DNA from: Devosia sp.
GTDB lineage: Bacteria > Pseudomonadota > Alphaproteobacteria > Rhizobiales > Devosiaceae
Assembly: GCF_028290435.1 (NCBI RefSeq)
Contig: NZ_JAQGJV010000074.1
Span: 186,001-250,000 of the forward strand
Length of the DNA: 64,000 nucleotides
Direction: 5' to 3'
Shown: positions 1 through 7,464 of the stretch, piece by piece
Position numbering within the stretch: position 1 is the stretch's first letter
Layout: each line of letters starts with the position of its first letter
Notes under the pieces: generated by a model
The model's input: the letters and a program-made list of their open reading frames with translations, nothing else
Databases searched by the model: none
Told to the model about the DNA's origin: nothing
Position numbers and translations under genes: made by a program

Positions 1-118
1 CCCACCCTAACCCTCCCCTCAAGGGGGAGGGGACCGATCGTGCCTCTCCATCATCGGGCGTCATCCTGAACTCGATGAAATCCCCTCCCCCTTGAGGGGA
101 GGGCTAGGGTGGGGGGAA
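1..118. repeat. Inverted pair of GC-rich palindromic intergenic repeats
   Basis: Positions 1-33 and 81-113 are inverted copies of one 33-base unit with a single mismatch. Each copy contains a core of C-run, CTTGAG or CTCAAG, then G-run that can itself fold into a hairpin. The right copy ends about 30 bases before the first gene of the operon. Close relatives lie at 4674-4716 and 58267-58383, so this is a dispersed REP-like family. It could affect mRNA stability or intergenic expression ratios, but that is inference. Confidence 0.8.
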
Positions 119-149
119 CTTCCCACAAACGCGAAGCAAGAGGGGCCGC

Positions 150-1337
150 ATGAGCATCGCCGTTACCGCCGCTCCGTCCCGCCCCACTTGGCTGGCGCTC
201 GACAAGCTGGGCGTCCTCATCGCCCTAATCGCCGCCTTCGCCGCAACGCAACCCTTCGCCCTGTTCCGCGCCAACCGCATCGTGCTCGGCGAACCGCGCA
301 CCCCGCTGACCGCACTGCCTGAATCTGCCGCCACCTTCGTTGCCGCCGTCCTGGTCATCGGCTTCATCATCGCCCTGCTGCGCTTCCCCACCATGGTCAA
401 GCTCATCGGCGGCTTCCTCGTCCTGGCGGTGCTCTTCGTCTCCGTCGGCTGGTCCGGCCAATATCTCACCCCCGAAGGCGACACCTTCGCCCGCATTTCG
501 CCCGGCGCCGGCTTCTGGCTGTTCGTCTTCGCCTTCGCGCTGCTCGTCACCGATGCGCTGACCCGCCTGCGCCTGAAACCCTGGCCGCGCATCGCCATCC
601 TCGTCGGCGTCGCCCTCGCCCTCGCCGCGCTCCTGTGGAGCGGCGCCTGGAACGATCTCTCCATCCTCAAGGAATACTCCACCCGCGCTACCCCGTTCTG
701 GCAGGAAGCGCGCACCCACCTCATCCTGGCCTTCGGCTCCGTCGCCATCGCCACCATCCTCGGCGTCCCGGTCGGCATTCTCTGCTACCGCGTCAAGCCA
801 GTCCGGGCCGCCGTGCTCAACGTGTTCAACATCGTCCAGACCATCCCATCGATCGCCCTGTTCGGCCTCCTCATCGCGCCGCTCGCCTGGGTCGCCGCCA
901 CCGTGCCCGGCGCCAAAGCCATCGGCATTTCCGGCATCGGCATCGCCCCGGCTTTGGTCGCGCTGTTCGCCTATTCGCTGCTGCCCATCGTTTCCAATAC
1001 CGTGGTTGGCCTCCAAAGCGTCTCGCCCGCCGCCATCGACGCGGCCAAGGGCATGGGCATGACCGGCCGCCAGCGCCTGTTCGGCGTCGAACTGCCACTG
1101 GCCTTCCCGGTCATCCTCACCGGCATCCGCATTGTGCTGGTGCAGAATATCGGCCTTGCCACCATTGCCGCCCTGATCGGCGGCGGCGGCTTCGGCGTCT
1201 TCGTCTTCCAGGGCATCGGTCAGACCGCGATGGACCTGGTGCTGCTCGGCGCCGTGCCCACCGTGGCCCTGGCCTTCGCCGCCGCCGTGGTGCTGGACGC
1301 AGCAGTGGAAATGACTTCAGCGGGGATGCGCGCATGA
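150..1337 (+). CDS. Osmoprotectant-type ABC transporter permease (YehY-like)
   Basis: Inner-membrane subunit of an OpuB/YehYXW-type ABC importer, 395 aa. The first ~190 residues add about five hydrophobic segments not found in short permeases. The rest is a binding-protein-dependent transport domain with the EAA loop (DAAKGMGMTG, near residue 300) that docks on the ATPase. The ATG follows an AGAGGGG ribosome site. The stop overlaps the ATPase start in an ATGA. The order long permease, ATPase, short permease is that of E. coli yehYXW, where the binding protein gene yehZ comes first, so a binding protein is expected just left of the window. The family moves betaines, and close relatives (EgtU/EgtV) import ergothioneine. 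The downstream catabolic genes favour ergothioneine or a related betaine here, which is inference. Confidence 0.88.
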   Translation: MSIAVTAAPSRPTWLALDKLGVLIALIAAFAATQPFALFRANRIVLGEPRTPLTALPESAATFVAAVLVIGFIIALLRFPTMVKLIGGFLVLAVLFVSVGWSGQYLTPEGDTFARISPGAGFWLFVFAFALLVTDALTRLRLKPWPRIAILVGVALALAALLWSGAWNDLSILKEYSTRATPFWQEARTHLILAFGSVAIATILGVPVGILCYRVKPVRAAVLNVFNIVQTIPSIALFGLLIAPLAWVAATVPGAKAIGISGIGIAPALVALFAYSLLPIVSNTVVGLQSVSPAAIDAAKGMGMTGRQRLFGVELPLAFPVILTGIRIVLVQNIGLATIAALIGGGGFGVFVFQGIGQTAMDLVLLGAVPTVALAFAAAVVLDAAVEMTSAGMRA

Positions 1338-2269
1338 TCGAAATCGACGACATCACCAAAATCTACGGCGAAACCGCCGTCGTCGACCGCGTCTCGCTGG
1401 TCATCGATCCGGGCACCATTTGCGTCATTGTCGGCACCTCCGGTTCCGGCAAGACCACCCTGATGCGCATGATCAACAAGCTGGTCGACCAAACCTCCGG
1501 CGCCATCCGCATCGACGGCGAAGACATCGCCGGCATCCCCGCCTATGAGCTGCGCCGCCGCATCGGCTACGCCATCCAGGGCCATGGCCTCTTCCCCCAC
1601 CGCACCGTGGGCCAGAACATCGCCACCGTCCCCAAACTGCTCGGCTGGGACAAGGCTAAGATCGCCGACCGTGTCGAGGAACTGCTCACCCTGTTCCAGC
1701 TCGATCCGGCCCAGTATCGCGATCGCCTGCCCAATGAGCTCTCCGGCGGCCAGCAACAGCGCGTCGGCGTCGCCCGCGCCCTGGCGGCCAAGCCCAACAT
1801 TCTCCTGATGGACGAGCCCTATGGCGCGCTTGATCCGGTCATTCGCGCCAAGGCGCAAGAGGACCTGCTCGCCGTCCAGCGCCAGTTCGAAACCACCATC
1901 GTGCTCGTCACGCACGACATGGAAGAGGCCATCCATCTCGGCACCAAGATCGCCGTGATGGACAAGGGCAAGCTGCTGCAGCACGACGTCCCGCAACAGA
2001 TCATCGCCAACCCATCGACCCCCTTCGTCGCCGAACTGATCGGCAGCGCCGAACGCCCGTTCCGCCTGCTATCGCTCGGCAAGGTGGCCGATCACATCGA
2101 GCCCGGTGAAGTCGCCGGCACCCCGCTTGATGCCGGCGTCTCCCTACGCGACGCCTATGCCGAACTGCTCTGGTCCGGCCGTCCAGCTCTCCCGGTCACG
2201 CGCGACGGCAAGGTCATCGGGCAGGTGACACTGGCCCAGCTCGCCCGTCTGGCGGCGCGCCCACAATGA
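1334..2269 (+). CDS. ABC transporter ATP-binding protein, OpuCA/YehX-type
   Basis: Cytoplasmic ATPase of the importer, 311 aa. Walker A GTSGSGKT is at residues 34-41, the signature LSGGQ at 136-140 and Walker B ILLMDE at 156-161, followed by the switch region THDMEEA. The C-terminal ~80 residues resemble a CBS segment, as is usual for the osmoprotectant subfamily, where it senses ionic strength. Only about one CBS motif is evident (VTRDGKVIGQV). The gene is translationally coupled to both permeases by 4-base ATGA overlaps (1334-1337 and 2266-2269), so the three subunits should be made in balance. Confidence 0.93.
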   Translation: MIEIDDITKIYGETAVVDRVSLVIDPGTICVIVGTSGSGKTTLMRMINKLVDQTSGAIRIDGEDIAGIPAYELRRRIGYAIQGHGLFPHRTVGQNIATVPKLLGWDKAKIADRVEELLTLFQLDPAQYRDRLPNELSGGQQQRVGVARALAAKPNILLMDEPYGALDPVIRAKAQEDLLAVQRQFETTIVLVTHDMEEAIHLGTKIAVMDKGKLLQHDVPQQIIANPSTPFVAELIGSAERPFRLLSLGKVADHIEPGEVAGTPLDAGVSLRDAYAELLWSGRPALPVTRDGKVIGQVTLAQLARLAARPQ

Positions 2270-3018
2270 GGATCGGCCTGCTCATCCGCCTGATCGTGCT
2301 GGTCGTCCTGCTAGTGTTCCTGATCCATCCGGACACTTTCGCCGGCTTTTTCGCCCTGTTCGCCAAAGCCGGCCAACCGCCGATCTACAATCAGGGCAGC
2401 CTGCTCGATATCACGCTGAACCACCTCGCCATCGTGCTCACCGCCACCGTGGCCTCCACCATCATCGCCGTCGGCCTAGCCATCCTGGTAACCCGTCCCT
2501 TCGGCGCCGAATTCCTGCCGCTGTCCCGCTCGCTCGCCAATGTCGGCCAAACCTTCCCGCCCGTCGCCGTCCTGGCCCTCGCCGTGCCCGTGCTCGGCTT
2601 TGGCACCGCGCCCACGCTGGTGGCTTTGTTCCTCTACGGCCTCTTGCCCATCTTCGAGAACACCCTGACCGGCCTGACCAATCTTCCGCCTGCCGTCACC
2701 GATGCCGCCAAGGGCGTCGGCATGACCGGCTGGCAACGCCTGCTCAAGGTCGAACTGCCCCTGGCGCTCCCGGTGATCCTCTCCGGCATCCGCCTTTCGA
2801 CGGTCATTTCTCTCGCCACCGCCACCATCGGCTCCACCGTCGCCGCGCGCACCCTGGGCGAAGTGATCATCGCCGGCCTCACCGCCAACAACACCGCCTT
2901 TGTGCTGCAAGGCGGCCTCATCGTCGGCGTCCTCGCGGTATTGATCTACGACGCCCTCTCCGCCCTCGAGCGCTTCCTCATGGCCCGCACCGGCCAGTTG
3001 GGGAGGGCGGCGGCATGA
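2266..3018 (+). CDS. Osmoprotectant-type ABC transporter permease (YehW-like)
   Basis: Second membrane subunit of the importer, 250 aa, about six hydrophobic segments. It has an EAA loop (DAAKGVGMTGWQ, near residue 145) very close to that of the first permease, so the transporter is probably a heterodimer. The ATG overlaps the stop of the ATPase. It is followed by a 258-base spacer filled with palindromic repeats before the hydantoinase-like gene. Co-transcription with the enzymes is likely from direction and context but not proven. Confidence 0.9.
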   Translation: MRIGLLIRLIVLVVLLVFLIHPDTFAGFFALFAKAGQPPIYNQGSLLDITLNHLAIVLTATVASTIIAVGLAILVTRPFGAEFLPLSRSLANVGQTFPPVAVLALAVPVLGFGTAPTLVALFLYGLLPIFENTLTGLTNLPPAVTDAAKGVGMTGWQRLLKVELPLALPVILSGIRLSTVISLATATIGSTVAARTLGEVIIAGLTANNTAFVLQGGLIVGVLAVLIYDALSALERFLMARTGQLGRAAA

Positions 3019-3042
3019 GTGACAATCTATCGGCCCCAGCGT

Positions 3043-3250
3043 CTCCCTCCCCCTTGTGGGGAGGGACGGCGCGCAGCGCCAAGGGTGGGGGTTTCTTCCT
3101 TGGCTTTTTGCCCAGCCCCACCCCCCTCCCAGCCTCCCCCGCAAGGGGGGAGGTGCCGTCTAGTGGTTGGGACTTGATCCAGTTCAACCCGCCGGCAGAC
3201 ACCTCCCCCTTGATGGGGGAGGCTGGGAGGGGGTGATGGGAGCCACGATG
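3043..3250. repeat. Cluster of three GC-rich palindromic repeats inside the operon
   Basis: Three units lie between the permease and hydantoinase-like genes: 3043-3091, 3113-3160 and 3176-3250. The last is 75 bases long and is repeated at 59828-59902 with only two differences (positions 3191 and 3248). Each unit has C-rich and G-rich arms around TTGTGG, GCAAGG or TTGATGG. No open frame is supported here. Confidence 0.85.
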
Positions 3251-3276
3251 CAATTGGCCCAACTGGGAGCCTACTA

Positions 3277-4638
3277 ATGTCCGATTTCGACCTCGTCCTT
3301 TCCGGCACCATCGTGCTGCCCACCACCATTATCGAAAACGGCTACGTCGCCGTCCGCGACGGCAAGGTCACCCACGTGGGCGAGGGCACGCCCCCGTCCG
3401 CCCATGAACGCCACCTGCTCGGCAATGCCCTGATCCTCCCCGGCGCCATCGACGCCCAAACTCATTCGCTCAGCCAGAAAAACCAGGAAGATTTCATCTG
3501 GTCCACCCGCTCCGCCGCCGCCGGTGGCGTCACCACCATCGTCGACATGCCCTATGACGAGGGCAACTTGGTCGCCTCCGCCGAAGCCGTCCGCATTAAG
3601 GTCGCCCACGCCTCACCACAGGCCCGCGTCGATTTCGCCCTCTACGGCACCGTCAACCCGGAGGAGGGCGCCGCCCGCATTCTCGAACAGGTTGAAGCTG
3701 GCGTCGCCGCCTTCAAATTCTCCACTTTCGGCACCGACCCGATCCGCTTCCCCCGCATTCCCCCCGCTTTGCTCGAGGAATGCTTCGCCGCCATCGCCCC
3801 CACCGGCCTCACTGCCGGCGTCCACAACGAAGATGACGAGGCCGTCCGCGCCGCCATGGCCAAGGTCAAGGCGCTCGGCATCACCGACTACCGCGCCCAC
3901 GCCCTCAGCCGCCCCCCACTGACCGAACTGCTCGCGAGCCTGCAAATCTACGAAACCGGCGCCGCCACCGGCTGCCCCGCCCACGTCGTCCACTGCTCCC
4001 TCGGCCGCGGCTACGACATCGCCAAAAGCTACCGCGACCAAGGTTTTGCCGCGACTATCGAATGCTGCATCCACTATCTGGTCCTCGACGAGGAACACGA
4101 CGTCGCCCGCCTCGTCGGCAAGGCCAAGATCAATCCCCCGATCCGCCCCCGCGCCGAAGTCGAAAAGCTCTGGGAACACGTCCGCGCCGGCAATGTCACC
4201 CTGATCTCCACCGACCACGTGAGTTGGTCAGAAAACCGCAAGACCAATCCCGACATGCTCGCCAACGCCTCCGGCGTCCCCGGCCTCGAAGCCATGGTGC
4301 CCCTCTTCGTCAAGGGCGCGCTGGAGCGCAACATCCCCCTGACCTGGGCTGCCAGGCTCATGTCCGAGAATCCCGCCCGCCATTTCCGCCTCGACCACGT
4401 CAAGGGTGCCCTGACCGCCGGCAAGGACGCCGACATCACCGTCCTCTTCGATCGCCCCAAAACCTACGACGCCGCCGCCAGCGGCAACAACGTCGTCGGC
4501 TGGTCGCCATACAATGGCATCAACCTCCCCTGGACCGTCGGCCTGACTTATCTGCGCGGCCAATTGGCCTTCGACGGAGCAACCGTTCTAAGCCAGCCCG
4601 GCACTGGTCGCTTCGTTCGACCGGAGGCACGGGCATGA
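3277..4638 (+). CDS. Hydantoinase/dihydropyrimidinase-like amidohydrolase
   Basis: Cyclic-amidohydrolase family (dihydroorotase, allantoinase, hydantoinase), 453 aa, expected to open a hydantoin ring. In this operon the likely substrate is hydantoin-5-propionate, giving N-carbamoyl-glutamate. Visible metal-site residues are H63, the carboxylated-lysine candidate K147 (AAFKFS), H183, H239 and D313 (STDH). The usual HxH pair at the end of strand 1 reads Q61-T-H63, so the first histidine ligand is replaced. The rest of the TIM-barrel pattern and length are normal. The start ATG follows GGGAGCCTACTA. The next gene is a carbamoyl-amino-acid hydrolase, the standard partner of a hydantoinase. Confidence 0.85.
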   Translation: MSDFDLVLSGTIVLPTTIIENGYVAVRDGKVTHVGEGTPPSAHERHLLGNALILPGAIDAQTHSLSQKNQEDFIWSTRSAAAGGVTTIVDMPYDEGNLVASAEAVRIKVAHASPQARVDFALYGTVNPEEGAARILEQVEAGVAAFKFSTFGTDPIRFPRIPPALLEECFAAIAPTGLTAGVHNEDDEAVRAAMAKVKALGITDYRAHALSRPPLTELLASLQIYETGAATGCPAHVVHCSLGRGYDIAKSYRDQGFAATIECCIHYLVLDEEHDVARLVGKAKINPPIRPRAEVEKLWEHVRAGNVTLISTDHVSWSENRKTNPDMLANASGVPGLEAMVPLFVKGALERNIPLTWAARLMSENPARHFRLDHVKGALTAGKDADITVLFDRPKTYDAAASGNNVVGWSPYNGINLPWTVGLTYLRGQLAFDGATVLSQPGTGRFVRPEARA

Positions 4639-4673
4639 TTATGCGCCCAGCTCATCGATCACACTCGATCGGA

Positions 4674-4716
4674 TTCCCCTCCCCCTTGAGGGGAGGGGTT
4701 AGGGGTGGGGGGAACT
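4674..4716. repeat. Palindromic repeat between hydantoinase-like and carbamoylase genes
   Basis: It shares the same core and right flank (GGGGGGAACT) as the copy at 81-120. It sits within the operon, 36 bases after the amidohydrolase stop, and its G-rich right end lies just before the next gene. Confidence 0.8.
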
Positions 4717-4741
4717 CTCACCCCGAGTGGAGTCCCCATTC

Positions 4742-5995
4742 ATGATCCCCAATTCCCCCATCCGCCCCGACCGCATCGCCGCCGATATCGATGCCCTCGC
4801 CGCCATCACCGAACCGGGTCGTCCTTACACCCGCCGCGCCTTCACGCCGAAATTCCTCGAAGGTCGCGCCTGGCTGCAACAAGAAATCCAGCATGCTGGA
4901 TTTTCCAGCCACATTGACGCCGCCGGAAACCTCATCGCTACCATTCCCGGCAACCGCCCGGAACTGGGCACAATCATGCTCGGCTCCCATTCCGATACCG
5001 TCCCCGACGGCGGCCGTTTCGACGGCATCGCCGGCGTCGTCGCCGCCCTCGAAGTCGCGAGAGCCCTGAAAGATCAAGGCATTACCCTCGATCACACCCT
5101 CGAAATCGTCGATTTCCTCGCCGAGGAAGTCTCCATCTTCGGCGTCTCCTGCATCGGCAGCCGGGGGATATCCGGCACGCGTCCCCCCGAATGGCTCGCC
5201 CGCGGCGGCGATGATCTGACCCTCGAAGCCGGCATCGCTCAGGTCGGTGGCAGCCCCGCCATCGATGCAATCCGCAATGATATCAAAGCCTTCCTCGAAC
5301 TCCACATCGAGCAGGGCCCCGTCTTGCAGGACGAGTATCTCGATATCGGCGTCGTCACCGCCATCGCGGGGATAACGCGCATAGAAATCATCGTCACCGG
5401 CCGCGCCGACCACGCCGGCACCACGCCCATGGGCTCGCGCCAGGATGCTCTGACCACCGCCGCCTGGATCGCCCTCGGTGTCGAAGAGCTCGGTAAGGCC
5501 TTGTCCCAAAACGAGTTTCACTTTGCTGCCACTGTCGGCGAGTTCGTCATGGAGCCCAATGCCGCCAATGTCGTTCCCGCCAAAGTGCGCATGCTGATCG
5601 ACGCCCGCGCCGAATCGCGTCCGGACATGGATCGCTTCATCGACGAACTGGGCCGCGGCATCGCCGCCATCGCGGATAAGACCGGCGTCACTGTCTCGGA
5701 ACCGCGCATCGTCTCCGACAACCAGCCCACGCCCTGCGACGAAGACTTGCTCGATGTCCTTGATATTGCTTGTGATAATGCCGGCGCCACGCATCGTCGT
5801 ATGGCTTCCGGCGCCGGCCACGACACCGCCTGGATGGCGAGAATAACGCGAGCAGCCATGATCTTCATCCCGTGCCGCGATGGCCGCAGCCATTCGCCGG
5901 ACGAATTCACTACCACCGAAGCAATCGCCCAAGGCGCCGCCGTCCTGTTGGACGCCGTCATCGCGCTCGACAAAAATCTGCAAGAGGATCAATAG
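4742..5995 (+). CDS. M20-family Zn-dependent N-carbamoyl-amino-acid hydrolase
   Basis: Peptidase M20 relative of L-carbamoylase and allantoate amidohydrolase, 417 aa. All expected metal-ligand positions are present: H83 (SHSD), D94 (RFDG), E129 (EE pair 128-129), H188 (HIEQGP) and H384. The GHDTAW motif is near residue 360. It probably releases CO2 and ammonia from N-carbamoyl-L-glutamate made by the preceding hydantoinase. The ATG at 4742 is chosen because GTGGAG precedes it at a good distance. A GTG at 4727 would add five residues. The stop is one base before the next start, so the two genes are tightly coupled. Allantoate amidohydrolase is the main alternative, but no other purine genes are nearby. 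Confidence 0.9.
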   Translation: MIPNSPIRPDRIAADIDALAAITEPGRPYTRRAFTPKFLEGRAWLQQEIQHAGFSSHIDAAGNLIATIPGNRPELGTIMLGSHSDTVPDGGRFDGIAGVVAALEVARALKDQGITLDHTLEIVDFLAEEVSIFGVSCIGSRGISGTRPPEWLARGGDDLTLEAGIAQVGGSPAIDAIRNDIKAFLELHIEQGPVLQDEYLDIGVVTAIAGITRIEIIVTGRADHAGTTPMGSRQDALTTAAWIALGVEELGKALSQNEFHFAATVGEFVMEPNAANVVPAKVRMLIDARAESRPDMDRFIDELGRGIAAIADKTGVTVSEPRIVSDNQPTPCDEDLLDVLDIACDNAGATHRRMASGAGHDTAWMARITRAAMIFIPCRDGRSHSPDEFTTTEAIAQGAAVLLDAVIALDKNLQEDQ

Positions 5996-5996
5996 C

Positions 5997-7097
5997 ATGG
6001 GTCGTATTCTGACCGAAAAGGACGTCGAACCCGCAGTCAAGGGCGGCTCCGTCTACGCCGCCGGCGGTGGCGGCTGGGCCGATCATGGCCGCATGCTCGG
6101 CTACGCCGCCGTCGGTATCGGCAAGCCGGAACTCGTTGATATCTCAGAATTTTCCGACAACGATTGGGTCGCCACCGCCGCCGCCATCGGCGCCCCGGCC
6201 TCCACCACCCCCTGGGAAATGCAGGGCGTCGACTACATCAAGGCCGTCTCGCTCCTCCAGGATACCCTCGGCGAAAAGCTCAGCGGCCTCATGGTCGGCC
6301 AGAACGGCAAATCCTCCACCCTCAACGGCTGGCTCCCCTCCGCCGCCCTCGGCACCAAGGTCGTCGACGCCGTCGGCGACATGCGCGCCCACCCCACCGG
6401 CGACATGGGTTCCATCGGCTTGGCCGGCTCCCCGCTCCAGATGATCCAGACCGCCGTCGGCGGCAACCGCAGCGAAAATCGCTATATAGAACTGGTAGTT
6501 AAGGGCGCGACCGCCAAGGTTTCGCCAGTCCTGCGCACCGCCGCCGACCAGTCCGGTGGCTTCATCGCCTCCTGCCGCAACCCTGTCCGCGCCAGCTATG
6601 TCCGCGACCACGCAGCCCTCGGCGGTATCTCCCTGGCATTGACTTTGGGCGAAGCCATCATCGCCGCCGAAGGCAAAGGACCCGGCTCGGTGATCGACGC
6701 CATCGTCAAAACCACCGGCGGCACCATCCTGACGCGCGGTACGGTCACCGCCAAGGCCGTGGTCTACACCAAGGATGCCTTCGATATTGGCACCATGACG
6801 CTGGGCGAGGGCGACAGTGCCTCCACCCTGCATTTGATGAACGAATACATGGCTGTAGACGACGCCGGCGGCACGCGGCTGGCGACCTTCCCCGACGTCA
6901 TCACCACCCTCGACGCCTCCGGCACACCGCTCTCTGTCGGTCAGGTGCGGGTGGGCATGTACCTCTTCGTGCTGCATGTGCCCAAGACCATTATTCCCTT
7001 GAGTTCCAGCGTGTTAGATCCAACCGTCTATCCCTATGTCGAGAAATCCATGGGTATCGAGTTGGCAAAATACGCGTTGGATGGGGCCAGTCGCTGA
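5997..7097 (+). CDS. DUF917 / S-methyl-thiohydantoin desulfurase family protein
   Basis: 366 aa with the family's N-terminal pattern: a YAAGGGGWADHG glycine-rich start followed by acidic and GAP motifs. The family (formerly DUF917) is now linked to removal of sulfur from thiohydantoins formed in ergothioneine or S-methyl-ergothioneine breakdown, giving hydantoin-5-propionate. It is usually found beside hydantoinases, and here a hydantoinase and a carbamoylase precede it and a urocanase-like hydratase follows. The substrate is inferred from context and cannot be read from the sequence. The ATG at 5997 is one base after the upstream stop. A longer frame is open to 5880 but would overlap the carbamoylase. 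Confidence 0.85.
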   Translation: MGRILTEKDVEPAVKGGSVYAAGGGGWADHGRMLGYAAVGIGKPELVDISEFSDNDWVATAAAIGAPASTTPWEMQGVDYIKAVSLLQDTLGEKLSGLMVGQNGKSSTLNGWLPSAALGTKVVDAVGDMRAHPTGDMGSIGLAGSPLQMIQTAVGGNRSENRYIELVVKGATAKVSPVLRTAADQSGGFIASCRNPVRASYVRDHAALGGISLALTLGEAIIAAEGKGPGSVIDAIVKTTGGTILTRGTVTAKAVVYTKDAFDIGTMTLGEGDSASTLHLMNEYMAVDDAGGTRLATFPDVITTLDASGTPLSVGQVRVGMYLFVLHVPKTIIPLSSSVLDPTVYPYVEKSMGIELAKYALDGASR

Positions 7098-7098
7098 C

Positions 7099-7431
7099 AT
7101 GGCACGCGACGCCGGCCTCGAGGAACTTGTCTGGGAGGACCTCAGCGGCCTGACCGGGCTGACCACTAAGGTCATGTTCGGCGGCCTCGCCTGGATGCTG
7201 GACGGCCACCTGCTCTGCGGCGCCCGCGATGTCGGTCTAATGGTCCGGCTCGGCAAGGGCAACGACACCTGGGCCCTGGACGAGCAAGACATCGAACCGC
7301 TCTCCATGTCCGAAAAGTCCATGCCCGGCTGGGTGCGCGCGGGTCTCGATACCTGCGCCGACGACGACTTGCGCAAGCGCCTGCTCGATGCGGCGGTGGC
7401 GTTCGTCAGGACACTGCCGCCCAAGCTTTGA
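7099..7431 (+). CDS. TfoX N-terminal domain protein
   Basis: 110 aa, a stand-alone TfoX_N domain with the family signature KVMFGGLAWML (residues ~24-34) and a conserved hydrophobic core ending in a C-terminal helix. TfoX/Sxy is known as a competence regulator in gammaproteobacteria; the short stand-alone proteins have no settled role. The start is one base after the DUF917 stop and the next gene begins 33 bases downstream, so the gene is embedded in the catabolic operon. No cofactor motif or enzyme signature is visible. Confidence 0.8.
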   Translation: MARDAGLEELVWEDLSGLTGLTTKVMFGGLAWMLDGHLLCGARDVGLMVRLGKGNDTWALDEQDIEPLSMSEKSMPGWVRAGLDTCADDDLRKRLLDAAVAFVRTLPPKL

Positions 7432-7464
7432 CGGCGGCACACGATAATTACCGAGGTTTTCAAC

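Noticed and set aside
3043..3250. Riboswitch or attenuator between permease and hydantoinase-like genes
   Set aside because: The DNA is fully accounted for by dispersed repeats that also occur in unrelated operons.
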